64,000 nucleotides of DNA. Origin: Marivita sp051251565 (GTDB taxonomy: Bacteria; Pseudomonadota; Alphaproteobacteria; Rhodobacterales; Rhodobacteraceae). The notes beneath the pieces were generated by a model that saw only the letters and a list, made by a program, of their open reading frames with translations, made no database searches and was not told where the DNA came from. The position numbers were made by a program, and so were the translations under genes. How positions within the stretch are numbered: position 1 is the first letter of the stretch; each line of letters starts with the position of its first letter. Where the stretch lies: contig NZ_JBPOFB010000001.1 in NCBI RefSeq assembly GCF_051251565.1, positions 452,772 to 516,771 of the forward strand. Reading direction: 5' to 3'. Below, piece by piece: positions 33,292-41,925 of the stretch.

Positions 33292-33714
33292 ATGACCGCC
33301 GACAAAGCCAAAATCGCGCACCAGTTCATCGCCACCATTCCGCACTCAAAAGCGCTGGGTATGGAGATCACGTCGCTGGAGGACGGTGTCGCTGAAATCA
33401 CCATGCCCTATGACGAACGCTTTATCGGAGACCCCAAGACCGGGGTCATTCATGGCGGCGCGGTTTCGGCTCTGATGGACACCTGCGGCGGCGCGGCTGT
33501 CATGAGCCATCCGGACGCGCCTGCGGGCACAGCGACGATTGACCTGCGCATCGACTATATGCGCGCCGCCACCCCCGGTCAGGCGATTACGGCCCGCGCC
33601 GAAGTGTATCACATCACGCGCTCGGTGGCTTTTGTTCGCGCCACCGCGTGCGACGACGACACAGACCGCCCCGTGGCCACGGCCACCGGTGCCTTTACCG
33701 TGGAGGGCCGCTGA
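33292..33714 (+). CDS. PaaI-type hotdog-fold thioesterase
   Basis: This 140-residue single-hotdog protein has ALGMEITSLEDGVAEITMPYDERFIGDPKTGVIHGGAVSALMDTCGG, containing the catalytic Asp/Asn region and the HGG loop of PaaI/YdiI-like acyl-CoA thioesterases. It probably hydrolyses aryl- or acyl-CoA. The stop is one base before the ATG of a second hotdog gene, so both are one operon, divergent from a MerR gene. Gene products may form a mixed oligomer, but this is inference. Confidence 0.88.
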   Translation: MTADKAKIAHQFIATIPHSKALGMEITSLEDGVAEITMPYDERFIGDPKTGVIHGGAVSALMDTCGGAAVMSHPDAPAGTATIDLRIDYMRAATPGQAITARAEVYHITRSVAFVRATACDDDTDRPVATATGAFTVEGR

Positions 33715-33715
33715 C

Positions 33716-34234
33716 ATGGCGCGCACGGCCCCGGAACCGGTTCAGATCGTCAAGCAGCGCCGCGATGCCGCGCTCAATGCCTTGGTGGGCGGTGTGCCGT
33801 ATATCAACTTCATGGGCATCAGCTTTGACCGGCGCGGAGACGAGCTCACCGGAATTTTGTCGTTCGACGAAAAGCTGATCGGCAACCCGATGCTGCCCGC
33901 GATCCATGGCGGTGTGACAGCGGCATTTCTCGAAGTCACCGCCGTGATCTCGCTCAGCTGGGCGTACATTTGGGAAGATTTCGAAAGCGGCGCGTTGGAT
34001 GTCGAGGCGCTTGCCGCCGGAGACCTGCCGCGTCTTCCCAAGACCATCGACTTTACCGTGGATTACCTGCGGTCCGGCCTGCCGCGCGATGCCTATGCCC
34101 GTGCGACCATCACCCGCGCGGGGCGGCGTTATGCGTCGGTGCAGGCCGAGGCCTGGCAGGACAATCGTGACCGGCCCTTTGCACAGGCCACGGCGCATTT
34201 CCTGATGCCACGGCCCGACACCTCCGGTGACTGA
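33716..34234 (+). CDS. Second PaaI-type hotdog-fold thioesterase-like protein
   Basis: This 172-residue protein shares the hotdog core: PYINFMGISFDRRGDELTGILSFDEKLIGNPMLPAIHGGVTAAFLEVTAV. The Asp of the catalytic MDT motif in the upstream gene is replaced here (FLEV, Glu present), and there is an insertion around EDFESGALDVEALAAGDLPRLPKTID. It is adjacent to and coupled with the first thioesterase gene and overlaps the MATE gene by eight bases. Substrate unknown. Confidence 0.85.
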   Translation: MARTAPEPVQIVKQRRDAALNALVGGVPYINFMGISFDRRGDELTGILSFDEKLIGNPMLPAIHGGVTAAFLEVTAVISLSWAYIWEDFESGALDVEALAAGDLPRLPKTIDFTVDYLRSGLPRDAYARATITRAGRRYASVQAEAWQDNRDRPFAQATAHFLMPRPDTSGD

Positions 34235-35555
34235 CACGGCCCCGGCACCGCGTACCATTACGAACACACGCGTTCTCAAGATCGCTCTGCCCATCGTTCT
34301 GTCCAATGTCACCATTCCCCTATTGGGGGCAGTGGATACGGCGGTTGTTGGCCAGATGGGGCTGGCTGCCCCCATCGGGGCGGTGGGCATCGGGGCGATT
34401 GTTCTGTCGGCCATCTACTGGGTGTTCGGTTTTTTGCGCATGGGCACCACCGGGCTGGCCGCACAAGCGTTGGGGCAAGGCGATCGGGCCGAAGTGGCGG
34501 CAATCTTGACCCGTGTTCTGATGATCGGTTTCTCCGCAGGTGCACTGATCATCGTGCTGCAAGTGCCGCTTTTGTGGGCGGCGTTCCGCATTGCCCCTGC
34601 CAGCGACGAGGTGGAAACCCTTGCGGGCGGCTATATGGCCATCCGCATCTGGTCGGCCCCCGCTGCCATCGCGCTTTTCGGGATCACCGGCTGGTTGATC
34701 GCGCAGGAACGCACCCGTGCGATTCTGGTGCTGCAAGTCTGGATGAACGGGCTCAACGTGGGTCTGAACTTTGTGTTTGTTCTGGGCTTCGGCTGGGGCG
34801 TGAACGGTGTGGCCTTTGCCACCTTCCTTGCGGAATGGAGCGGGTTGGCGATGGGCTTGTACCTGTGCCGTGCGGCGTTCCGGGTGCCTGACTGGCGCAA
34901 TTGGGCGCGGGTGTTCGAGCGGTCCAAACTGGTGCGCATGGCGCGGGTCAATTCCGATATCCTGATCCGGTCGCTGCTGCTTGAGGCGATTTTCCTGTCC
35001 TTCATGTTCCTTGCCGCCGATTTCGGCGACGTGACGCTGGCAGCCAATCAGGTGTTGCTGCAATTTCTCTATATCACGGCCTACGCGCTGGATGGGTTTG
35101 CCTTTTCCGCCGAAACGCTTGTGGGGCAGGCGGTGGGCGCACGGGCGGTGGCTACCCTGCGCCGCGCAGCGGTGGTTGCAAGCCTGTGGGGACTTGGTGC
35201 CGCGATGCTGCTGGCGCTGGGGTTTTGGGTGTTCGGCAATGACATCGTGGCGGTCATGGCCAAAAACACCGAGGTGCAGGACGCCGCCGCAGCCTACCTG
35301 CCATGGATGGTCTGCGCGCCGGTCCTCGCGCTGGCGTCATTCATGTTTGACGGCATCTTCATCGGGGCCACCCGGACGGCGGACATGCGCAACATGATGT
35401 TGGTGTCCGCATTGATCTATGCCGCGGCGGCATTTGCGCTGGTTCCGAGCTTTGGCAATCACGGGCTGTGGATCGCCCTGCTGATTTCGTTTGTGGCGCG
35501 CGGGCTGACCCTTGGTGCGCGGTATCCGGCGCTTGAACGGTCGGTTGCGGATTAA
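34227..35555 (+). CDS. MATE-family efflux transporter (DinF type)
   Basis: The 442-residue protein has about 12 predicted membrane helices in two MatE repeats. The first starts ALPIVLSNVTIPLLGAVDTAVVGQMG and contains GFLRMGTTGLAAQALGQGDRAEV; the second starts RSLLLEAIFLSFMFLAADFG with DGFAFSAETLVGQAVGAR. These are typical of the DinF branch, which exports organic cations in exchange for H+ or Na+. GTG 34227 overlaps the upstream thioesterase stop. It is the last gene of the three-gene unit. Confidence 0.9.
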   Translation: MTDTAPAPRTITNTRVLKIALPIVLSNVTIPLLGAVDTAVVGQMGLAAPIGAVGIGAIVLSAIYWVFGFLRMGTTGLAAQALGQGDRAEVAAILTRVLMIGFSAGALIIVLQVPLLWAAFRIAPASDEVETLAGGYMAIRIWSAPAAIALFGITGWLIAQERTRAILVLQVWMNGLNVGLNFVFVLGFGWGVNGVAFATFLAEWSGLAMGLYLCRAAFRVPDWRNWARVFERSKLVRMARVNSDILIRSLLLEAIFLSFMFLAADFGDVTLAANQVLLQFLYITAYALDGFAFSAETLVGQAVGARAVATLRRAAVVASLWGLGAAMLLALGFWVFGNDIVAVMAKNTEVQDAAAAYLPWMVCAPVLALASFMFDGIFIGATRTADMRNMMLVSALIYAAAAFALVPSFGNHGLWIALLISFVARGLTLGARYPALERSVAD

Positions 35556-35770
35556 CCGGGCATGCCGTCTCTGTTGTGGCGGTTCAGGCGCGGGTGGCAA
35601 GCGGCACGAAATAGACTGCACCATATTGTGTTCTGCAACAACCAGCCACGTCGAACTGACTTTCGCCCTGCGTTTCGAAGCGCGGTTCCCAGGCGCCTTA
35701 GACGGCGCTTGCCCTTGCCCCTCGGGTCACACCCCGCTACCTGTGTGCCGTTCGACAAAAGAGGCACGCA

Positions 35771-36991
35771 ATGAACGATCTATTCAACAGCTTCATGACT
35801 GGCCCCGACGAGAAGGGCCGGTTCGGTATCTTCGGTGGTCGGTTCGTGTCCGAGACCCTGATGCCGCTCATTCTTGAGCTGGAAGAGCAATATGAGCGCG
35901 CCAAGACCGATGACAGTTTCTGGTCGGAAATGGATTTCCTCTGGAAGCATTATGTCGGCCGCCCGAGCCCGCTTTATCATGCCGAACGCCTGACCGACCA
36001 TCTGGGCGGCGCGAAAGTGTATATGAAGCGTGACGAGCTGAACCACACCGGCGCGCATAAGATCAACAACGTGTTGGGTCAGATCATCCTTGCCCGCCGC
36101 ATGGGAAAGACCCGCATCATCGCCGAAACAGGTGCCGGCCAGCACGGCGTGGCCACCGCCACTGTCTGTGCCAAGTTCGGCCTGAAATGCGTTGTCTACA
36201 TGGGGGCGCATGATGTCGAACGTCAGGCGCCCAACGTGTTTCGCATGCGACTTCTGGGTGCCGAAGTGATCCCGGTCACATCTGGGCGGGGCACGCTCAA
36301 GGACGCGATGAATGACGCGCTGCGCGACTGGGTCACGAACGTGCGCGACACGTTCTACTGCATCGGCACCGTGGCCGGTCCGCACCCGTACCCGGCAATG
36401 GTCCGCGATTTCCAGGCGATCATCGGCAAGGAAACCCGCGAACAGATGCACGAGGCCGAGGGCCGTTTGCCCGACACCCTGATCGCCGCCATTGGCGGTG
36501 GGTCCAACGCCATGGGTCTGTTTTATCCGTTCCTCGACGACAAAGAGGTCAACATCATCGGCGTTGAAGCGGGCGGCAAAGGTGTGAACGCAAAGATGGA
36601 GCATTGCGCGTCGTTGACGGGTGGTCGTCCGGGCGTGCTGCATGGCAACCGCACTTATCTCTTGCAGGATGATGACGGCCAGATCCTCGAAGGGTTCAGC
36701 ATTTCCGCCGGGCTGGATTATCCCGGCATCGGCCCGGAACACGCGTGGCTGCACGACATTGGCCGCGCGCAATACGTGTCGATCACCGACACAGAGGCGC
36801 TAGAGGCGTTCCAGCTGTGTTGCGCGCTTGAAGGGATCATTCCCGCGCTTGAGCCGTCCCACGCGCTGGCGCATGTGATGAAAATTGCACCTGAGCTGCC
36901 GAAGGATCACATCATCTGCATGAATATGTGCGGACGTGGCGACAAGGATATCTTTACCGTCGCCAAGCATCTGGGCTTTGAGATGGGCTAA
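35771..36991 (+). CDS. trpB: Tryptophan synthase beta chain
   Basis: This 406-residue PLP enzyme joins indole and serine to tryptophan. It shows the PLP Lys in LNHTGAHKINNVLGQ, the ETGAGQHGVATAT block, the phosphate loop GGGSNAMGLFYPFL and the C-terminal CGRGDKDIFTVAKHL. It is of the usual TrpB1 type. It stands alone, with its own 215-base upstream region and a strong terminator. The alpha subunit gene trpA is on the opposite strand 10 kb away, so the alpha-beta complex partners are not co-transcribed. Confidence 0.97.
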   Translation: MNDLFNSFMTGPDEKGRFGIFGGRFVSETLMPLILELEEQYERAKTDDSFWSEMDFLWKHYVGRPSPLYHAERLTDHLGGAKVYMKRDELNHTGAHKINNVLGQIILARRMGKTRIIAETGAGQHGVATATVCAKFGLKCVVYMGAHDVERQAPNVFRMRLLGAEVIPVTSGRGTLKDAMNDALRDWVTNVRDTFYCIGTVAGPHPYPAMVRDFQAIIGKETREQMHEAEGRLPDTLIAAIGGGSNAMGLFYPFLDDKEVNIIGVEAGGKGVNAKMEHCASLTGGRPGVLHGNRTYLLQDDDGQILEGFSISAGLDYPGIGPEHAWLHDIGRAQYVSITDTEALEAFQLCCALEGIIPALEPSHALAHVMKIAPELPKDHIICMNMCGRGDKDIFTVAKHLGFEMG

Positions 36992-37030
36992 ACGCGCATC
37001 GCACAAACCTTCGGTCTAAACCCGAATTTC

Positions 37031-37064
37031 AAACCCCTTGTGCCTTTGGTTCGAGGGGTTTTTT
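37031..37064 (+). terminator. Rho-independent terminator of trpB
   Basis: AAACCCCT (37031-37038) pairs with AGGGGTTT (37054-37061), followed directly by a T-run (TTTTTTG). It lies 40 bases after the trpB stop. Confidence 0.85.
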
Positions 37065-37090
37065 GTTGGGCTCAAACCGCAAGGGTCCGC

Positions 37091-37144
37091 CTAAACCATG
37101 GTTTAGACGCATGGAGCGGCGGTTTATAGCCCCCTCCCTAAACC
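37091..37144. promoter_or_regulatory. TAAACC box array upstream of the PepSY/Asp-rich genes
   Basis: CTAAACCATGGTTTAG at 37091-37106 is a perfect 16-base palindrome. Its half-site recurs as GGTTTA at 37121-37126 and TAAACC at 37139-37144, giving four half-sites in 54 bases. A further TCTAAACCC lies at 37014-37022. The last box is just before a possible -10 (TATCAT, 37154-37159), a suitable position for an activator. The LuxR-type regulator encoded downstream is the natural candidate to bind, by inference. Confidence 0.5.
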
Positions 37145-37232
37145 GTCTGCAAATATCATCGCGACATCCAAGAGGTCAGTGTTGTTGGTGTCTGCAGCAT
37201 GGCAGGCCCAATGGACACGAAAGGACTTAACC

Positions 37233-38036
37233 GTGAAAAAGACAGTGATGACCGCCGTATTCGCCACACTGACAGGCACCATGGTGTTTGCACAATCCGC
37301 CACCGATCAGATCGTCAATGACCTGAAAGGGCAGGGGTTTGATCGCATCGAGATCGACAATGGTATCGACCAGATCAAAGCCGAGGCGATCCGCGGCACC
37401 CAAAAGCTCGAAGTGGTGTATGACCGTGTCACCGGCAACATCCTCAAGCAAGAGGTCGAACGCGTCGACTCTGACGACGATACGCGCCCCGGTATCGAAA
37501 TCCGCAACCGCGACCGGAACTTTGTCGATGTTGCCCGCGGGTCGGACAATTCCGGCCTCGGAACTGGAGTGGTCTCTACAAACCTGCCCGATGGATACAC
37601 CGACACGGATCAGCTTGTCAGCGATCTTCAGGCGCAGGGTTTCACCCGGATCGAGGTCAAAAATGGTCTGACCCAAACCAAGGTCGAAGCCGTTCGTGGT
37701 ACCGAAAAAGTCGAGACAGTGTTTGATCGGGCTACAGGTGCCGTGATCGAGCAAGAGATTGAACGCGTCGATTCTGACGATGACACCGCCCCCGGCGTAT
37801 CCATTCGCGACCGCAATCGCGATTTTGCCGATGCTGGTCGCTCTGATGATGATGACGACGATGACGATGATCGTCGTGGGGGCCGGGACGACGATGATGA
37901 TGACGATGACCACCGTGGCGGCCGCGACGATGACGATGATGACGATCGGGATGATGACCGCGACGATGACGACGACGATGATGACAACGACAGTGACGAT
38001 AATGACGACGATGACGACGATAATGACGACGACTGA
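37233..38036 (+). CDS. Exported tandem PepSY-like protein with Asp-rich tail
   Basis: The 267-residue product has a signal peptide (1-20, ending in MVFA). Two PepSY-like repeats follow at about 23-80 and 125-182, each with the pattern QxVxDLxxQGFxRIExxNG, then AxRGTxKxExVxDRxTGxxxxQExERVDSDDD. Residues 204-267 are almost all Asp, broken by Arg, His, Gly and Asn. GTG 37233 is chosen because AAAGGA precedes it and a signal peptide starts there. PepSY domains usually inhibit or chaperone peptidases; the Asp tail may bind Ca2+ or other cations. It is the first gene of a three-gene unit. Confidence 0.85.
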   Translation: MKKTVMTAVFATLTGTMVFAQSATDQIVNDLKGQGFDRIEIDNGIDQIKAEAIRGTQKLEVVYDRVTGNILKQEVERVDSDDDTRPGIEIRNRDRNFVDVARGSDNSGLGTGVVSTNLPDGYTDTDQLVSDLQAQGFTRIEVKNGLTQTKVEAVRGTEKVETVFDRATGAVIEQEIERVDSDDDTAPGVSIRDRNRDFADAGRSDDDDDDDDDRRGGRDDDDDDDDHRGGRDDDDDDDRDDDRDDDDDDDDNDSDDNDDDDDDNDDD

Positions 38037-38100
38037 TACGTCTGATAGCTAACTGGAAGAGGGGTCCGCCGCATTGGTGGGTCCCTCTTGGAGACTGAGA

Positions 38101-38577
38101 ATGAAACGAAGACAGGTTCTGGCAAGCCTCTTGGCGACAGCCGCTTTTCCAGCGACGGCTTTTGCCCAGACAGCCCAAGATCAATTGATCGACCAGTTAA
38201 AACGGCAAGGTTACCATAGGATCACCATTGGCCGCACGCTGCTTGGCCGGACACGGATCGTGGCCACAGGCGGGCGGGGACGTCGTGAAATCATTCTTAA
38301 CCCATCGACCGGGGCAATCCTGCGCGACTATGTCGATCGCTCGGACAGCGATGACGACGACGACGACCGTCGCGATGACAACCTTAACGACGACCAAGAC
38401 GATGATCGCGACGACAACCGTGATGATGATCGCGATGATGACCAAGACGACGATCGCGATGACGACCGGGATGATGACCGAGACGACGATCGCGACGATG
38501 ACAGTGATGACGACAACGATGACGACAGCGGTGGGGATGACGACGACAACAGCGGCGGGGATGACGATGACGATTGA
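38101..38577 (+). CDS. Exported PepSY-like protein with long Asp/Arg repeat tail
   Basis: The 158-residue product has a signal peptide (MKRRQVLASLLATAAFPATA, ending AFA) and one PepSY-like unit (26-78: QDQLIDQLKRQGYHRITIGRTL then GRREIILNPSTGAILRDYVD). Half of the protein (81-158) is made of DDDR, DDNR, DDDQ and DDDS units ending in a GGDDDD repeat. It is related to the upstream gene, with one PepSY repeat instead of two. The 64-base gap and same direction suggest co-transcription. The mature protein must be extremely acidic. Confidence 0.83.
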   Translation: MKRRQVLASLLATAAFPATAFAQTAQDQLIDQLKRQGYHRITIGRTLLGRTRIVATGGRGRREIILNPSTGAILRDYVDRSDSDDDDDDRRDDNLNDDQDDDRDDNRDDDRDDDQDDDRDDDRDDDRDDDRDDDSDDDNDDDSGGDDDDNSGGDDDDD

Positions 38578-38607
38578 TCGGTCACCCCATTCGGCATCGG
38601 CTGTCCT

Positions 38608-39138
38608 GTGAAGGTTTGGGTGATCCTGATCCCGCTCGGGGTGCTGCAGTTCGCCAGCGGTCTGTTCCTGTTGTGGGATATCCTCGGCACTGTCCTTGGT
38701 CTTGCGTCGTCACCGATTGCGTGGGTGTATTACGAACTGGCGCAGATTGGTGCCGTGATCGGTCTCATCCTTGGAATGGTGGTCAGCGCAACCCTTATGG
38801 TGCGATCGCTTCGCCGCCAACGCGCAGCCGAGCAAAGCCTGCGCCTTGCCTCAGGAGCCTTTATGGACGTACTTGAAGAACGTTTTGCAGATTGGGAACT
38901 GACTCCCGCTGAACGGGATGTCGCACTGTTTTCAATCAAGGGATTGAGTACGGCCGACATTGCGGGCTTGCGCAATACCTCTGAAGGCACGGTCAAGGCG
39001 CAAACCAACGCAATCTATCGCAAGGCTGGGGTCTCGGGGCGACCGCAATTGCTGAGCCTCTTCATTGACGAACTCATGACCGACCCGATCGGGTTGCCAA
39101 AATCCGAACCAGCGCCGCAGATCGAAAAGGCGTCGTGA
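38608..39138 (+). CDS. Membrane-anchored LuxR-type transcriptional regulator
   Basis: The 176-residue protein has two predicted membrane helices at about 4-32 and 38-64 (VILIPLGVLQFASGLFLLWD and AQIGAVIGLILGMVVSATLM), a short linker helix (69-90) and a GerE/LuxR HTH at 98-155 (ELTPAERDVALFSIKGLSTADIAGLRNTSEGTVKAQ). No receiver or autoinducer domain is present, so sensing must come through the membrane part or a partner. It starts at GTG 38608, 30 bases after the second Asp-rich gene, and probably controls this unit. Coupling of a membrane HTH to secreted PepSY proteins is the notable feature. Confidence 0.85.
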   Translation: MKVWVILIPLGVLQFASGLFLLWDILGTVLGLASSPIAWVYYELAQIGAVIGLILGMVVSATLMVRSLRRQRAAEQSLRLASGAFMDVLEERFADWELTPAERDVALFSIKGLSTADIAGLRNTSEGTVKAQTNAIYRKAGVSGRPQLLSLFIDELMTDPIGLPKSEPAPQIEKAS

Positions 39139-39144
39139 ACGGGG

Positions 39145-39528
39145 TCAGGCCTCGGACGCGTTGATGTCATACTGCTCAAGCACACGCATCGGAACAATGT
39201 CCAACGCACGCTTGTGCGTGGCCGCAAGATTGACCATCGGCGCGCAGCCTTCGTCATGCGCTTGCAGGAAGCGTGACGCGCACAGACACCAGCTGTCACC
39301 GGGCTTGAGACCCGGAAACCGGAATTGCGGCACGGGCGTGCTCAGGTCGTTGCCGACATATTTCGAATAAGCGAGGAATTCTGCCGTCATCACCGCGCAG
39401 ACCGTGTGGCTGCCATTGTCAGCGGCGCAGGTGTTGCACTGCCCGTCGCGGAAAAACCCGGTGACCGGATCGGCAGAACACAGCGCCAACGGTCCGCCCA
39501 ACACACTGATTGCTTCGTCTGGTTCCAT
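39145..39528 (-). CDS. DUF2237 family protein
   Basis: This 127-residue protein matches DUF2237: GFFRDGQCNTCAADNGSHTVCAVMTAEFLAYSKYVGNDLSTP, then FPGLKPGDSWCLCASRFLQA and the C-terminal helix with ALDIVPMRVLEQYDIN. Several Cys (about 30, 33, 43 and 81-83) are conserved in the family, suggesting a metal or redox site, but no function is established. It is convergent with the LuxR gene across six bases. Confidence 0.9.
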   Translation of the reverse strand: MEPDEAISVLGGPLALCSADPVTGFFRDGQCNTCAADNGSHTVCAVMTAEFLAYSKYVGNDLSTPVPQFRFPGLKPGDSWCLCASRFLQAHDEGCAPMVNLAATHKRALDIVPMRVLEQYDINASEA

Positions 39529-39678
39529 GCGGGCGTCTCCTTGGTGTTTCGTGTTCCACGCTACCTAAGCCGGATCGGGGTGCCAATCCACCCAGCGGCC
39601 ATGAAAATCGACGCGACCCAGAGTCAGGTGATGATCACCTGCGAAGTTGGGCCTGATCCGTCAAGGCGTTGGACCGGA

Positions 39679-40377
39679 TTATCGAAATCGGTCTACCAGC
39701 TTTTGCAACGGGTTGCGGGTGTCTGTGGCAGTTTCCGGCTCTGGTGGTGGCGCAGGTTTCGGCACATCTGCTTTGCCACCCTTCTGGGCTGGAGAGCTAG
39801 ACGACCGGGGCGGGGCCACACGCAGGGCGACGGCGTTCATGAACTTGCCCGCATCGCCATCGGCCAGCTGCGGTGCCCCGTCCGACAGCCCGCGCAGCAG
39901 ATCGTCCAGCCACACCTCTTCGGCCTTGGCGAAGTCGTGCAGCACATAGCCCGCAACCTTGTCCTTGTGGCCGGGATGCCCGATGCCAAGGCGGACACGG
40001 GCATAGGCCTCACCGATATGGCCGTGGATGGACCGCAAGCCATTGTGCCCCGCGTGTCCGCCCCCCTGCTTGACGCGGCATTTGCCGGGGGCCAGATCCA
40101 GCTCATCGTGAAAAACGGTCACATCGCCTGGTTCCAGTTTGTAGAACTGCATCGCCGCCTGCACCGATTGGCCGGAGCGGTTCATGAAAGTGCCCGGTTT
40201 GAGCAGCAACACCTTTTCGCCACCCAGACGGCCTTCGGTTATGTCGCCCTGAAACTTGGATTTCCACGGCGCAAACCCATGATCCGATGCAATCTGGTCC
40301 ATCGCCATGAACCCGATATTGTGCCGGTTCTTCGCATAGGTTCCGCCCGGATTTCCCAGACCCACAAAGAGTTTCAT
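39679..40377 (-). CDS. pth: Peptidyl-tRNA hydrolase
   Basis: This 232-residue enzyme releases tRNA from peptidyl-tRNA that drops off the ribosome. It shows KLFVGLGNPGGTYAKNRHNIGF with the catalytic His at about 21, MNRSGQSV, and HDELDLAPGKCRVKQGGGHAGHNGLRSI with the catalytic Asp. The C-terminus carries a Pro/Ser/Ala-rich tail (RVAPPRSSSSPAQKGGKADV) longer than in E. coli, as usual in alphaproteobacteria. ATG 40377 is the family start. It lies near rplY, a common pairing, but chrA is inserted between them. Confidence 0.95.
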   Translation of the reverse strand: MKLFVGLGNPGGTYAKNRHNIGFMAMDQIASDHGFAPWKSKFQGDITEGRLGGEKVLLLKPGTFMNRSGQSVQAAMQFYKLEPGDVTVFHDELDLAPGKCRVKQGGGHAGHNGLRSIHGHIGEAYARVRLGIGHPGHKDKVAGYVLHDFAKAEEVWLDDLLRGLSDGAPQLADGDAGKFMNAVALRVAPPRSSSSPAQKGGKADVPKPAPPPEPETATDTRNPLQKLVDRFR

Positions 40378-40455
40378 CGCTGCCCGTGCCTCCATGCGCT
40401 ATGCAGTTGTCCTTCTCTAGGCGAAACGGCGGGTGAGGGCAAAAGCCCTGTTTGG

Positions 40456-41712
40456 TTATAGCTGTGCCAGCGCCAGCGCCGCCCCGGCAGAGATGGCAAG
40501 CACCCAGCCAATCGCCAGATGCGCGCGCAGAAGCAGAACTGCCGACAGTGCGATCAAAACAAGCGCCTGCATGTTGAGCGTTGCAGGATCAGGTAGCCAA
40601 AGGCGCAGCACACTGTATCGGGTGTCGGTGACGGTTCCAAAAATCACGTGCAGGGCAAACCACAACGACAGGTTCAGGATCACGCCGACGACTGCCGCTG
40701 TGATGGCCCGCAATGCGCCGTTCAAACGAGGCTGTGCGGCAATCCGGTCAAGGTAGGGCGCGCCGACAAAGATCCACAAAAAGCAGGGCGCAAAGGTCAC
40801 CCAAAGCGTGATCGCGCCGCCTGCAACAGCCAGTGCATACCCGCCTTCGCGGAACGCGGCCAGCATGCCGACAAACTGCGTGACAAGGATCAGCGGTCCC
40901 GGTGTGGTTTCCGCCAGTCCAAGCCCGTCCATCATCTCGGTCGGGGTGAGCCAGCCGTACTGAACCACCACGTCTTGCGCCATGTAGGCGAGCACCGCAT
41001 AGGCCCCACCGAAGGTGACAACCGCGAGTTTGGAAAAGAACAGCCCCAATTCGGTCAGGATGGTGCCGCCGAACACCATCTCCACAAGCAGCACCGGCGC
41101 GCCCCAGAGGATCACTCCAACGGTGATGGTCGCAAGGCTGCGGGTCGCCGGTATCGTCGCTTTAACGTCCATGTCCGACGCGCTGTGGTGAACGGTCAAA
41201 GCCCCGTAAAGGCCCGCCGCCAGAACGATGATGGGGAAGGGCACGGCAAAGAAAAAGATTGCGGCAAAAGCCAGCCCGGCCAGTGCCCAATGGGCCACAC
41301 CAGCCAGCGCACGTTTGGAGACTTTTATCAACGCCTCGACCACGATCACCACGGCCACAGCCTGCACGCCCAGAAACAGGGTGCCGACAAGCGGCAGATC
41401 GCCATACGTGACATATAGCAACGCCAGCACAAAGATCACCGCCGCACCCGGCAGAACGAAGAGCAAACCCGCGATCAGCCCACCTGCGATGCCCTGCAAT
41501 CGCCACCCGGAATAGGTGGCCAGCTGCATCGCCTCGGGGCCGGGCAAGAGCATGCAAAAGCTGAGAGCGTCAAGGAATTGCTTTTCGGTCAGCCATTTGC
41601 GTTCGTCCACCAGCATCCGGTGCATCAATGCGATCTGCGCCGCAGGGCCGCCAAAGGACAAAAGGCCGATCTTGAGGAACACCACGACCAGATCGCGCAA
41701 CCCGACATTCAT
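40456..41712 (-). CDS. chrA: Chromate transporter ChrA
   Basis: This 418-residue protein has two homologous halves of about six membrane helices each. The N-terminal half holds LLSFGGPAAQIALMHRMLVDE and LPGPEAMQLATYSGWRL; the C-terminal half holds AVVTFGGAYAVLAYMAQDVV and AETTPGPLILVTQFVGMLAAF. These FGG and PGP motifs define the long-chain CHR family that exports chromate. ATG 41712 (MNVGLRDLVVVFLKIGLLS) gives the expected start; the frame is open 213 bases upstream without similarity. No ChrB regulator is present. Confidence 0.93.
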   Translation of the reverse strand: MNVGLRDLVVVFLKIGLLSFGGPAAQIALMHRMLVDERKWLTEKQFLDALSFCMLLPGPEAMQLATYSGWRLQGIAGGLIAGLLFVLPGAAVIFVLALLYVTYGDLPLVGTLFLGVQAVAVVIVVEALIKVSKRALAGVAHWALAGLAFAAIFFFAVPFPIIVLAAGLYGALTVHHSASDMDVKATIPATRSLATITVGVILWGAPVLLVEMVFGGTILTELGLFFSKLAVVTFGGAYAVLAYMAQDVVVQYGWLTPTEMMDGLGLAETTPGPLILVTQFVGMLAAFREGGYALAVAGGAITLWVTFAPCFLWIFVGAPYLDRIAAQPRLNGALRAITAAVVGVILNLSLWFALHVIFGTVTDTRYSVLRLWLPDPATLNMQALVLIALSAVLLLRAHLAIGWVLAISAGAALALAQL

Positions 41713-41871
41713 GGCGCAAAGCCGGTGATCACTGTGCTGTCCATCATAGGTGGTCCCCATCGCCCCGGTTCGGAACAGTCCACACCGACACCTGAGGGGC
41801 GCATGTAACAAGTGGATGTCAAAATGCTGGTGCCTCTGCGGGTGTTTGCAAAAGATCAGACCACGCGACAC

Positions 41872-41902
41872 AAAAAAAGGCCCCGCCGAATGGCGAGGCC
41901 CT
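41872..41902 (-). terminator. Rho-independent terminator of rplY
   Basis: On the minus strand AGGGCCTCGCC pairs with GGCGGGGCCT around ATTC, followed by a seven-base T-run. It lies 24 bases after the rplY stop codon in the direction of transcription. Confidence 0.9.
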
Positions 41903-41925
41903 GTTTGTGTCGTCCAAGGACGCAA

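Noticed and set aside
35556..35770. trpF or leader-peptide attenuator before trpB
   Set aside because: No frame with repeated Trp codons and no trpF similarity in the 215 bases.
37842..38577. CRISPR-like or satellite array
   Set aside because: The repeated look comes from Asp codons within two continuous reading frames; there are no equal-length spacers.
39551..39660. Short hydrophobic minus-strand frame (LWVASIFMAAGWIGTPIRLR) after DUF2237
   Set aside because: Only 20 codons, with an in-frame TGA just before it and no clear start.
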